From contig NZ_BSFQ01000052.1 in the NCBI RefSeq assembly GCF_027922425.1, positions 1 to 39,642 of the forward strand: a DNA stretch of 39,642 nucleotides. Reading direction: 5' to 3'. The translations under genes were made by a program, and so were the position numbers. The stretch's first letter is position 1, and each line of letters begins with the position of its first letter. This DNA is from Pseudonocardia halophobica (GTDB taxonomy: Bacteria > Actinomycetota > Actinomycetes > Mycobacteriales > Pseudonocardiaceae). Positions 25,228-33,486 of the stretch are shown in pieces. Below the pieces are notes generated by a model that saw only the letters and a list, made by a program, of their open reading frames with translations, made no database searches and was not told the origin of the DNA.

Positions 25228-26630
25228 CGGACCTTCTCCAGGTAGTCGGGCAGTCCGCGGGTCGCGATCCAGTCGGTGGTGACGCGTCCGGCGCGGAAGT
25301 CGGGATGGTCGAGCGCGCCCCGGCAGAACTCGCGGGTGGTCGGCACGCCCTCGACGCGCAGGGCGTCGAGCGCGGCGATCATGCGGTCGACCGCGGTCGC
25401 GCGGTCGGGTCCGTGGGCCACGATCTTGGCCAGCAGGGAGTCGTAGAAGGGCGTGACGACGTACCCGGGCTCGCAGTGGCTGTCCACGCGGATGCCCTGC
25501 CCCGCAGGCGGTTCCCAGGCGGTGACCGTGCCGGGGTGCGGCACGAACCCCCGCGCCGGGTCCTCCGTGGTGATCCGGACCTCGACGGCGTGCCCGGCCA
25601 GGTGCACGTCGTCCTGCGTGAACCCGAGCGGTGCGCCGCCCGCCACGCGCAGCTGCGCGGCCACCAGGTCGATCCCGGAGACCAGCTCGCTGACCGGGTG
25701 CTCGACCTGGATGCGGGCGTTGAACTCGAGGAAGGCGTAGGTCTGCCGGTCGGCGTCGTAGATGAACTCGACGGTGCCGGCGCTGTCCAGGCCGAGCGCC
25801 TCGGCGAACGCGACGCCGCTGCACCGGATGTCCTGGCGCACCTGCTCGGGGATGTTCGGGGCGGGCGACTCCTCGACCACCTTCTGGTGCCGCCGCTGCA
25901 GGGTGCAGTCCCGCTCGCCGACGTGCACGACGGTGCCCTGCTTGTCGCCGACGACCTGCACCTCGATGTGCCGGGCGTTGCGGACGAACCGCTCCAGGTA
26001 GACGCGCCCGTCGCCGAACGCCGCCCGCGCCTCCTCGGCTGCGGCGGAGAACCGGCCGCGCAGCTCGCCCTCGTCCTCGACGACGGACATGCCGCGTCCA
26101 CCCCCGCCCGCAGCCGCCTTGACCAGCACCGGGAACCCCAGCTCGCGAGCCGCGGCGACGGCGGCCTCGGTGGTCTCCAGGATCGGCGAGCCGTCGAGTG
26201 TCGGGATGCCGGCGGTCCGGGCCAGCTCGCGGGCCCGTGCCTTGTCCCCGGCCTGCGCCACGGCCTCGGGCCGGGGGCCGACGAAGGTGAGCCCCTCCGC
26301 GACGCAGGCGGCCGCGAACTCCGGGTTCTCGGAGAGGAACCCGTAACCGGGGTGGACGGCGTCGCAGCCGGTGCCGAGCGCCGCGCTGAGCACGGACGGC
26401 ACGGCCAGGTAGCTCTGCCCGGCCGGCGGCGGCCCGATGCACACCGCCCGGTCGGCGAGCCGGGCCGCCATCCCGTCGCGGTCGGCCGTCGAGGTCACCA
26501 CGACCGTCTGCAGCCCGAGCGTGCGGCAGGCCCGGATCACCCGGACCGCGATCTCCCCGCGGTTGGCGACGAGCACGCGGCGCAGTGGGCGGGCGGCGAC
26601 GCCCGCGTCGAGGACCGCCGGGCTAGCCAT
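25224..26630 (-). CDS. Biotin carboxylase (AccC-type)
   Basis: The 468-residue protein is a full-length biotin carboxylase. It starts RRVLVANRGEIAVRVIRACR, has GYGFLSENPEFA, the ATP loop KAAAGGGGRGM, the marker ERDCTLQRRHQKVVEE and the catalytic Arg region FNARIQVEHPVSEL. It carboxylates the biotin of the carrier protein using ATP and bicarbonate. It is separate from its carrier, as in the bacterial three-protein forms, and lies between the carrier and the carboxyltransferase. Overlaps: 8 bases with the carrier, 4 with the carboxyltransferase. Confidence 0.93.
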   Translation of the reverse strand: MASPAVLDAGVAARPLRRVLVANRGEIAVRVIRACRTLGLQTVVVTSTADRDGMAARLADRAVCIGPPPAGQSYLAVPSVLSAALGTGCDAVHPGYGFLSENPEFAAACVAEGLTFVGPRPEAVAQAGDKARARELARTAGIPTLDGSPILETTEAAVAAARELGFPVLVKAAAGGGGRGMSVVEDEGELRGRFSAAAEEARAAFGDGRVYLERFVRNARHIEVQVVGDKQGTVVHVGERDCTLQRRHQKVVEESPAPNIPEQVRQDIRCSGVAFAEALGLDSAGTVEFIYDADRQTYAFLEFNARIQVEHPVSELVSGIDLVAAQLRVAGGAPLGFTQDDVHLAGHAVEVRITTEDPARGFVPHPGTVTAWEPPAGQGIRVDSHCEPGYVVTPFYDSLLAKIVAHGPDRATAVDRMIAALDALRVEGVPTTREFCRGALDHPDFRAGRVTTDWIATRGLPDYLEKVR

Positions 26631-27180
26631 GGGGCCGGATCCAGAACAGCACCTGCTCGTACTCGACCATCTCGGCGTTGGCCGCGCAGACCTCGACGAC
26701 GGTGCCCGCCGCGGGCGCGACGACCGGGTTCATCAGCTTCATGACCTCGACGATCGCGAGCTGCTGGTCCCGCTCGACGGTGTCGCCGACCTGCACGAAC
26801 GGCGGCTGCCCCGGGCTGGGGGCCACCCAGAACGCCCCGACCGCGGGCGAGGTCACGGCGACGCAGCCCGTGGTGTCGACGGTCGCGGCGGGCGGTGCCG
26901 GGCTGACCGGGGCGGGGGCCGCAGCCGGTGCCGGAGCGGCAGCCGGGGCCGGCGCCGGCGCCGGCGCGGAGGCGGCGGGGGCGGCGACCGGGCCCGCGGG
27001 CGCACCCCCGGCCTGCGGGGCCCCGCCCGCGGGCGGGCCGTTCTTCCCCACCGTGATCCGCATGCCGTGCAGCTCCACGGTCATGCCGGTCCAGTCCGAG
27101 TCGCCGAAGGTCCGCAGGATCTCGCGGATCTCGCGGTAGGTGACGGCCTCCGGGACCTCCGGCTCGGTGGGCGCGCTCAT
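26623..27180 (-). CDS. Biotin carboxyl carrier protein
   Basis: The 185-residue protein begins with an AccB-like segment (TYREIREILRTFGDSDW). A Pro/Ala-rich flexible linker (about residues 50-100) follows, then a biotinyl domain with Lys148 in EVMKLMN. The Lys should be biotinylated. The linker lets it swing between the biotin carboxylase and carboxyltransferase of the same operon. Its start overlaps the stop of the dikinase-like gene (ATGA). Confidence 0.92.
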   Translation of the reverse strand: MSAPTEPEVPEAVTYREIREILRTFGDSDWTGMTVELHGMRITVGKNGPPAGGAPQAGGAPAGPVAAPAASAPAPAPAPAAAPAPAAAPAPVSPAPPAATVDTTGCVAVTSPAVGAFWVAPSPGQPPFVQVGDTVERDQQLAIVEVMKLMNPVVAPAAGTVVEVCAANAEMVEYEQVLFWIRPHG

Positions 27181-28934
27181 CGGGCTCCTCCCCCGTGTGC
27201 GACCGCCGCGAGGAGGACCGGCAGCCGGTTCTCCGCGACGATCACCTCGACCCCGGCGTCGACCGCCGCCCGCACGCCGTCGGTCGTGGTGAACAGGGCG
27301 CCCCGCACGGTGCGGGTGCCCGGCGGGATGGCGGGCAGGGCCTCCCCGAGCTCGTCGGGCGGCACGGCGCCGGCGTCGAACACCGGCTCCACCGCCTCGG
27401 CGCCGTCGGCCACCACGCGGACCGGGGCGAGCGCGTCGGCCCACTCGCACAGCCGCCGCAGGTCGTCGTCGGCCGCCTCGGTGACCGCGGAGGTCGGCAG
27501 GGCTCCCGCGTAGACCCGGCCGCCGGTGGCGTCGACCGTGACCTCGCGGCCCACCAGGGCCTCGACGGTGCCGGCCCCGCACCCGACCACGCAGGGCGTG
27601 TCCAGCGCGCGGCTGACCACCGCGGCGTGCGAGGTCGCGCCGCCCTGCTCGGTGACGACGGCGGCCGCGGCGATCATGCCGTGCACGTCGTCGGGACTGG
27701 TCGAGCGGCGCACGAGCACCGACCCCGGCGTGCGCTGCGCCTCCTCCGGCGTGGCGACCGCGAGGCCCGTCGCCACCCCGGGGCTGGCGGCGGCACCCGA
27801 GGCCAGCAGCTCCGCGGAGTCCGCCGCACCCGCGGCGAGCTCGGGCCGCAGCAGGGTCCGCACCTGCTCGGCGGTGACCCGCCGGACCGCCTCGGCCGGG
27901 TCGATCGCCCCCTCGTCGACGAGCGCGACGGCGATCCGGACGGCGGCGCGGGCGGTGCGTTTGGCCGGCCGGGACTGCAGCAGGTACAGCTCGCCGCGCT
28001 GGACGGTGAACTCGATGTCCTGCGCGTCCCGGCCCTCGGTGTCCAGGCACTCGGCAGCGCGCAGCAGCTCGGCGTGGACCGCCGGCGCGCGGGAGGCCAG
28101 GTGCGTCAGCGGCTTCGGCGTGACCCGCCCGGACACGACGTCCTCGCCCTGGCCCCGCTCCAGGTACTCCCCGTAGGGCTCCTTGGTCCCGGTCAGCGGG
28201 TTGCGGGTGAACAGCACGCCCGTGCCGGAGTCGTCGTCGAGGTTGCCGAACACCATGGCCTGCACGGTGACGGCGGTGCCGAGGTCGTCCCGGATGCCGT
28301 AGTGCCGGCGGTAGGCCGTGGCCCGCCGGGACCGGCTGGAGGCGAAGACCGCCGCGACGGCCTCGCGGAGCTGCTCCCACGGGTCCGCGGGGATCCGCGC
28401 ACCGGTGTCGGCGAGGAGCGCGGCCCGGACGGCGGCGGTGTCCGGCAGGTCCTCGAGCTCCTCGGTGCAGCCCAGCACCAGCCGGCCGTAGAAGCCGGTG
28501 AACCGCCGGTGCACCTCGGCCGCGAAGGCCGGGTCGCCGGTCTCGGCGGCGAGCGCCCGCTCCACCTCGTCCGTGCAGCCCAGGTCGAGGATCGTGTCCA
28601 TCATCCCCGGCATGCTCACCGCGGCGCCCGAGCGCACGGACACGAGCAGCGGCCGGTCGCCGCCGCCGAAGGTGCGGCCGAGCTCCGCCTCCAGCAGCCG
28701 GATCCCCGCCTCGAGCTCCTCCACCAGCCCCGCGGGCAGCCCGCCCCCGGCGAAGTACGCCGCGCACGCCTCGGTGGTGACCACGAACGCGGGCGGGACC
28801 CGCAGCCCGAGCGACCGCATCCGCCACAGGCTCCAGGCCTTGCCGCCCACCAGCTCCCGGTCCGGCTCGAGCGCGGGATCGTCGGGGACGACCAGCCAGC
28901 GGTGGCCCACCGCCGCGTTCACCGTCGCGCTCAT
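27177..28934 (-). CDS. Pyruvate-phosphate-dikinase-like protein lacking the PEP/pyruvate barrel
   Basis: The 585-residue protein aligns with PPDK (about 870-900 residues) for its first two modules. The ATP-grasp part has VGGKAWSLWRM, VSVRSGAAVSMPGMMDTIL, LFTRNPLTG and ERGQGEDVVSG. The swivelling domain carries catalytic His436 in EQGGATSHAAVVSRA. After it the barrel begins (LRRLCEWADALAPVRVVADG, the PPDK WAD...NAD start) but ends within about 100 residues instead of 350, so the PEP/pyruvate site is missing. It can plausibly form phospho-His from ATP but must pass it to another protein. The neighbours with free swivelling domains are the candidates. The same split is known in phenylphosphate synthase and CreHI. 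Confidence 0.85.
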   Translation of the reverse strand: MSATVNAAVGHRWLVVPDDPALEPDRELVGGKAWSLWRMRSLGLRVPPAFVVTTEACAAYFAGGGLPAGLVEELEAGIRLLEAELGRTFGGGDRPLLVSVRSGAAVSMPGMMDTILDLGCTDEVERALAAETGDPAFAAEVHRRFTGFYGRLVLGCTEELEDLPDTAAVRAALLADTGARIPADPWEQLREAVAAVFASSRSRRATAYRRHYGIRDDLGTAVTVQAMVFGNLDDDSGTGVLFTRNPLTGTKEPYGEYLERGQGEDVVSGRVTPKPLTHLASRAPAVHAELLRAAECLDTEGRDAQDIEFTVQRGELYLLQSRPAKRTARAAVRIAVALVDEGAIDPAEAVRRVTAEQVRTLLRPELAAGAADSAELLASGAAASPGVATGLAVATPEEAQRTPGSVLVRRSTSPDDVHGMIAAAAVVTEQGGATSHAAVVSRALDTPCVVGCGAGTVEALVGREVTVDATGGRVYAGALPTSAVTEAADDDLRRLCEWADALAPVRVVADGAEAVEPVFDAGAVPPDELGEALPAIPPGTRTVRGALFTTTDGVRAAVDAGVEVIVAENRLPVLLAAVAHGGGAR

Positions 28935-29539
28935 TCCGGGCGCTCCCGCCCGGTCAGCCGGAGCAGGTGCTCGTGCATCTGGAACCACACCGTGTGCACC
29001 GAGTCGACCCGCACGCCGCTGACGTAGTCGGTCTCGCCGCCCTCGGCCCGGGTCAGCGCACCGCCAATCCGGTCGAGGAAGCGGTCGACGAGCGGATCGG
29101 CGGCGGCGAGCGGCCGCAGCACCTTCCCGGTCTTCTCGTGCACCCGGGCGAGCTTGTCGATGATCGCGGCGTCGTAGTCGGCGTCGCCGTGGTCGTTGGG
29201 CACCCGGTCGCCGCCGACCTCCTTCGTCTGCCAGTCCGTGGTCAGGGCCAGGACCTGCTTGTTGACGCCGGTCTCGAACGCCTCCATCGCGTCGGCGATC
29301 TCCTGCGAGGCCCGGATGTCGGTGAACGCCGCCGGGTAGGCCTCGTCGAGCAGGGCCCGGCCGGCGGGGCTGATCATGTAGTTGCCCCGCGCGGCGACGA
29401 CGGCGCCGTCGGCGGCCGCCTTCTCCAGCCCGGCCTCGATCTCGGCGACCGGCTGCCCGGTGACCTCGGCGAGCTGCTCGGCCGACGCGAGCTGGCGCAG
29501 CGTCAGGGAGTGCACGGTGAGCTGGTACGGATCGAGCAT
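28931..29539 (-). CDS. Unknown protein with N-terminal winged-helix-like segment, partner of the dikinase-like protein
   Basis: The 202-residue product shows a helical N-terminus (LRQLASAEQLAEVTGQPVAE, then GAVVAARGNYMISPAGRALL) that reads like a winged helix. A helix-rich C-terminal half follows (AAIIDKLARVHEKTGKVLRP). I do not recognise the family. Its start overlaps the CoA ligase stop by one base (TGATG) and its stop overlaps the dikinase-like start (ATGA), so it is made in fixed ratio with both. It may be a regulatory or structural subunit of the phosphotransfer complex. A regulator that binds DNA is less likely given its position. Confidence 0.7.
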   Translation of the reverse strand: MLDPYQLTVHSLTLRQLASAEQLAEVTGQPVAEIEAGLEKAAADGAVVAARGNYMISPAGRALLDEAYPAAFTDIRASQEIADAMEAFETGVNKQVLALTTDWQTKEVGGDRVPNDHGDADYDAAIIDKLARVHEKTGKVLRPLAAADPLVDRFLDRIGGALTRAEGGETDYVSGVRVDSVHTVWFQMHEHLLRLTGRERPE

Positions 29540-31023
29540 CAGGCGTCCTTCCGGGAGAGCATGCGGTCGCGCACCTCGCGGCGCAGCGACTTGCCGACCG
29601 GGCTGGTGGGCAGGTCGGGCCAGATCTCGACGGCCCGGGGTCGTTTGAAGCCGGCCAGGCGGCCGGCGCAGAAGTCACGGATCTCGTCGGCCCCCACCTC
29701 GGCGCGGGTCACGACGGCGGCCGTGACGCGCTCGCCCCACTTCTCGTCGGGGATCCCGACCACGGCCGCCTCGACGACGGCCGGGTGCGCGAGCAGGGCG
29801 TCCTCCACCTCGCGGGGGTAGACGTTGAACCCGCCGGAGATGATCACGTCGTGCCGGCGGTCGAGCAGGTGCAGGTAGCCGTCGGCGTCCCACCGGCCGA
29901 TGTCGCCGGTGTGCAGCCAGCCGTCGGGCTCCTTGGTCTCGGCGGTGGCCTCCGGCCGACGCCAGTAGTGGTCCATCGTGTGCGGGCCGCGGGTGAGGAC
30001 CTCCCCCACCTGGTCGACGCCGAGCGAGCGGCCCTCGGCGTCCCGGATGTCGACCTCGACGAACGTGTAGGGCTTGCCCGCCGAGGTCAGCCGCTCGGGG
30101 GTGTGCTCCCAGGGCTGCAGGCAGGTGATCGCCAGCGGCGCCTCCGCCTGGCCGTAGAGCTGGGCGAACACCGGGCCGAGCACGTCGATCCCCCGCTGCA
30201 GCACGGTCGTCGCGATCGGGGCGCCGCCGTAGCAGAGCCGCTCCAGGGCGAGAGCCCCCGACGACGACGCCGCCGCCGTCGCCGGGTCCTCCAGCAGCAT
30301 CGCGATCATGGTCGGGACCACGAAGGTCGAGGTCGCGCGGTGCTTCTGCGCGGCCTCCAGGAAGGCCGCCGGCGAGAACTTCGGGACGATCACGTTGGCC
30401 GCGCCCTTGACCAGGTGCGGCAGGAAGAACGCGCCGCTGCCGTGGGTGATCGGTGCGGCGTGCAGCATCACCGAGTCGGGCCGCAGGTTCGGCAGCAGGT
30501 CGACGAGGAAGTTGGCGACCTCGGCGAGCTCGCTGCGGGTGGTGAGCACCACCGCCTTGGGCCGGCCCGTGGTCCCGCCGGTGTAGGCGAGCCGCAGCGG
30601 GGCGTCCTGGTCGCGGCGGACGTCGCACGGCCCGGGCGCGGCGCCGGCGATCAGCGCGGGGAGGTCGTCGGCCGGGATCGCGATCTCGACCTCCGCCGGG
30701 GCTTCCCCGGCGTGGACGAGGCCGCGGGCCTGCGAGTCCTCGATCTTGTACGCGTGCTCGTGCGGGGTCTCCCGGACGTTGAGCGGCACGCGTACCAGGC
30801 CGGACTTGGCCAGCGCGTAGTAGACGACGACGCCGTCGATCCCGTTGGGCATGAGCACCGCGACCCGGTCGCCGGGGGCCAGGCCGCGGGCGAGCAGGGC
30901 GGTGCCCAGCCGGTCGGTGAGCTCGTCGAACTCGGCGAAGGTCACCACCCGCTCGCCGTCGATCAGCGCGGGGGCGGCGCCGAACTGGCGCCCCGCCCGG
31001 CGGATCAGGTCTCCGATCTGCAC
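29539..31023 (-). CDS. Acyl-CoA synthetase (AMP-forming, class I adenylate-forming)
   Basis: GTG 31023 follows AGGAG. The 494-residue protein has the ATP loop LAYTGGTTGRPKAVVL, the A5-type motif QLYGQAEAPLAITC, the hinge motif LHTGDIGRWDADGYL and the C-terminal GKSLRREVRD with its Lys. It is the first gene of the nine-gene operon and comes directly after the hairpin that ends the upstream operon. It activates a carboxylic acid to its CoA ester; in context a product of the carboxylase complex is a good candidate. The substrate cannot be told from sequence. Confidence 0.88.
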   Translation of the reverse strand: MQIGDLIRRAGRQFGAAPALIDGERVVTFAEFDELTDRLGTALLARGLAPGDRVAVLMPNGIDGVVVYYALAKSGLVRVPLNVRETPHEHAYKIEDSQARGLVHAGEAPAEVEIAIPADDLPALIAGAAPGPCDVRRDQDAPLRLAYTGGTTGRPKAVVLTTRSELAEVANFLVDLLPNLRPDSVMLHAAPITHGSGAFFLPHLVKGAANVIVPKFSPAAFLEAAQKHRATSTFVVPTMIAMLLEDPATAAASSSGALALERLCYGGAPIATTVLQRGIDVLGPVFAQLYGQAEAPLAITCLQPWEHTPERLTSAGKPYTFVEVDIRDAEGRSLGVDQVGEVLTRGPHTMDHYWRRPEATAETKEPDGWLHTGDIGRWDADGYLHLLDRRHDVIISGGFNVYPREVEDALLAHPAVVEAAVVGIPDEKWGERVTAAVVTRAEVGADEIRDFCAGRLAGFKRPRAVEIWPDLPTSPVGKSLRREVRDRMLSRKDA

Positions 31024-31045
31024 AGAGGTCTCCTAGGAGTGCCTC

Positions 31046-31085
31046 GTGAGTGGCGATGGTCGCCGGAACGACCATCGCCACTCAC
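31046..31085. terminator. Long palindromic hairpin, copy 1
   Basis: A perfect 17-bp stem, GTGAGTGGCGATGGTCG (31046-31062) with its complement at 31069-31085, encloses a 6-base loop. It lies directly after the stop of the gene ending at 31090 and before the CoA ligase operon. A near-identical copy is at 34707-34746, and the match extends through the stop codons of both neighbouring genes. It is probably a terminator drawn from a repeated intergenic palindrome. Confidence 0.8.
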
Positions 31086-31089
31086 AGGG

Positions 31090-32631
31090 TCAGGGAAGGT
31101 CGGCGCGACGCAGGCCCGCGCCCCGGCCCTCGAGGTTCCGGCTGCCGCGCTGGGCCAGCCTGTAGAGGGCGTCCGCGCGCTCGGAGGTGTGGTTGCGCTT
31201 GACCCACTCCTCGTCGAGGTAGCGGTTGCCACCGGTCAGGACGGCCGGGGTGAACTCCCGGGCCCGGCGGTTGTACTCGTCGAGCTCGAGCCGGCCGGCG
31301 CTCGTCGTCCACAGCCCGTTCTTGGGCGGCAGGCTCGACGAGCCGGACAGGGCCGCGCCCGCGGTCCGGGCGAAGTCGTCGTCGGTCAGGACGGTGTACG
31401 GGATGCCGGTGAGCATGTTCTGGTTGAGGCCGGAGTAGCGGGCCATCGTGTACTCGTTGGTCTTCTGGTGCGGGAAGCCCAGCAACCCGACCATCTCGCC
31501 GAGGTTGTCCCGGCCGTACTCGTCGTTCATCAGCGGCTTGAACCGCTGCACCCGGTCGTCGAGCTCGAACCAGTCCGACTGCCGGTAGGTGCCCGCCAGG
31601 TGCGCGAAGTCCTTCGCCACCGACGAGTACACCAGGGCACCGGCGTCGATCATCTGCTCGCGGGTCCAGGTGGCGATCCGCTTCCACAGGTCCGCGGTGG
31701 CCTGGTTGAGGATCTCGCGGTACTGCTCCATGGTCTCGGCGAGGACCTCGGCGTTCTCCATCCCGACCGGCACGTAGCCGTCGGTGAGCGCGTCCGAGGT
31801 GTACATGCCGACCGCGGCGATGTTCGCCGCGGCGTAGCTCGGCTCGGCCTCGAACGAGGCCCAGTCGTCCATCAGGTGGAAGTTGGTGTCCTTGAAGACG
31901 ATCGGGATCGTCAGGTTCGAGAAGGGCAGCTGCGTGGCGATGCCGTCGAGCCAGGGGTAGTCGCCCTCGGTGAGCTCGAAGAAGTCCCGGACGACCAGCT
32001 GGCGGTTGTCGCCGAAGTTGTACGGGCCGGAGTTGTGGATGCCGATCCGGCACTCGCAGTGGGCGAGGAAGGCGTACTGCGACAGCTGGGCGATCAGCTT
32101 GGTGGCGGCGGTGTGCAACCGGTCCCCCGGCGTCACGCCGTGCAGGTCGGCCTCGAACACCTGCAGGGTCCGCTCCGGCAGGAACTGGGAGCGGTCGCCG
32201 AACTCCTTGTTCGTCAGGTGCCCGTCGTTGCGGTGGTAGGCCAGGTTGAAGCGGCGGGAGAAGTCCAGGACGTCCACGACGTCGTCGACCGCGTCGGCGG
32301 GGCCGAGCAGGCCCCAGTTCATGAGCATCTCCCGGCCGATCAGGTAGAAGGCAGGCATCCCCCAGGCCGCGTTCACGGTGTCGACCTTGAGGCTGACCTC
32401 GCGGGCCCGGTCGCCGAGCTCCTCCGCCGGCGTCACGGAGTCGATCTCGCGCAGCAGCGTCGGCAGCCGGTAGAAGCTGTTCAGGTAGCTGAGCAGCATG
32501 TACGGGTTCATCGGGAAGAGCTTCGACTCCTGGACCGTGCGCGTGATGCACAGCCAGTAGGTCGTGTCGGAGAGCTGCCGCAGGTAGTTGTTGCTCTCCA
32601 GCAGCTTGGCGTAGGTCAGCTCGGTACCCAT
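31090..32631 (-). CDS. Undescribed family, member A (stand-alone subunit paired with a swivelling domain)
   Basis: The 513-residue protein is soluble and mostly helical, with no family I recognise. It shares an ordered set of landmarks with the proteins at 35904-37544 and 37547-38743: KLFPMNPYMLLSYLN, TPAEELG, YLIGRE, then YAFLAHCECRIGIHNSGPY, then GDYPWLDGI. Conserved Cys, Arg, Gly-Pro-Tyr and Asp-Tyr-Pro-Trp suggest a buried active site. It follows the swivelling-domain gene by one base. By analogy with phenylphosphate synthase it may hold the substrate that receives the phosphoryl group. That role is inference. Confidence 0.65.
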   Translation of the reverse strand: MGTELTYAKLLESNNYLRQLSDTTYWLCITRTVQESKLFPMNPYMLLSYLNSFYRLPTLLREIDSVTPAEELGDRAREVSLKVDTVNAAWGMPAFYLIGREMLMNWGLLGPADAVDDVVDVLDFSRRFNLAYHRNDGHLTNKEFGDRSQFLPERTLQVFEADLHGVTPGDRLHTAATKLIAQLSQYAFLAHCECRIGIHNSGPYNFGDNRQLVVRDFFELTEGDYPWLDGIATQLPFSNLTIPIVFKDTNFHLMDDWASFEAEPSYAAANIAAVGMYTSDALTDGYVPVGMENAEVLAETMEQYREILNQATADLWKRIATWTREQMIDAGALVYSSVAKDFAHLAGTYRQSDWFELDDRVQRFKPLMNDEYGRDNLGEMVGLLGFPHQKTNEYTMARYSGLNQNMLTGIPYTVLTDDDFARTAGAALSGSSSLPPKNGLWTTSAGRLELDEYNRRAREFTPAVLTGGNRYLDEEWVKRNHTSERADALYRLAQRGSRNLEGRGAGLRRADLP

Positions 32632-32632
32632 C

Positions 32633-33367
32633 TCAGGCGCCCTTCTCCAGGATCCAGATCCGGGCGTGCCCGGTGTCGCCGGTCTCGTACGCGTCGGCCG
32701 CCGGCGGGGCCGCGGTCACCTCGATCTCGACGACGTCGCCGTCGCGAAGGGTGTCGATCGTGCAGTTCATGAGGGTCGGCACGTCGTACTCGCGGGCCAG
32801 GATCCCGAGGTGGGAGCGGACCGAGCCGCCAAGGCAGATCACGCCGGCGAAGCCCTCGATGATCGGCGCGGTGAGCGTGCCGCCGGAGTCGTCGATCACG
32901 GCAATGGTGCCGGCCGGCACCCCGTCGGCCAGGAAGCCCATGACCTGCTCGGTGGTCGAGATCAGGGCGACCGGGCCGGTGACCGTCTCGGCCTTGCGCA
33001 GGACGTTGTCACCGACGCCGACCTGGCGGCGGCCGTCGGCCGACGGCCCCTCGGCGAAGGACGACGCGGCCTTCTCCGGCCGCTTGTACTTGTCCGGCTC
33101 CGACTCCAGCGACACCGTCGCCGAGAAGTCGAAGCGGTAGCCGGAGTCGAGCGCCTCCTGCTCGATCGCGCGGGCGTCGGCCAGCGAGAACAGGTCGAAC
33201 TGGCGGTCGAACACCACGTCCTTCCAGTCCGCGTCGGTCGCGGCGAAGCGCTTCGCGGCCAACGCGCGGACCGCCCCGTTGAACCGGGCCGGGAGCGGGA
33301 GCATCTCGGTGGCTCCCCATTTCGGTGGGGTCTGCGCAGCCACCGTGCCGTCGCGGGAATCGGACAT
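32633..33367 (-). CDS. Phosphohistidine swivelling-domain protein, copy 1
   Basis: ATG 33367 follows GAGGTG; a longer frame to 33466 runs into the regulator's promoter. The 244-residue protein has an N-terminal helical domain of unknown type (VRALAAKRFAATDADWKDVV). Its C-terminal PEP-utiliser mobile domain carries a conserved His in CLGGSVRSHLGILAREYD. In PEP synthase and PPDK this His is phosphorylated and the domain swings between nucleotide and acceptor sites. Here no nucleotide or acceptor module is fused, so it must take the phosphoryl group from a partner such as the dikinase-like protein at 27177. It is co-transcribed with member A. Confidence 0.82.
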   Translation of the reverse strand: MSDSRDGTVAAQTPPKWGATEMLPLPARFNGAVRALAAKRFAATDADWKDVVFDRQFDLFSLADARAIEQEALDSGYRFDFSATVSLESEPDKYKRPEKAASSFAEGPSADGRRQVGVGDNVLRKAETVTGPVALISTTEQVMGFLADGVPAGTIAVIDDSGGTLTAPIIEGFAGVICLGGSVRSHLGILAREYDVPTLMNCTIDTLRDGDVVEIEVTAAPPAADAYETGDTGHARIWILEKGA

Positions 33368-33374
33368 CGTCACC

Positions 33375-33383
33375 TCACTGTGA
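33375..33383. promoter_or_regulatory. TCACTGTGA palindrome upstream of the swivel-1 gene
   Basis: TCACTGTGA, within CTCACTGTGAG, overlaps the ribosome-site region of the gene starting at 33367. The same 9-mer occurs at 39195-39203, upstream of the other swivel-domain operon. It may be part of a regulator site. Confidence 0.35.
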
Positions 33384-33486
33384 GCGGAACCGTCGAGGTC
33401 GTGGCGGCGGGTGAGCCACCGGCGGCGGATCCGGGCCCTCACCCCATCGGATCCCCTGCTGTTCACGAGGTGGAAAGGTAGGTACC

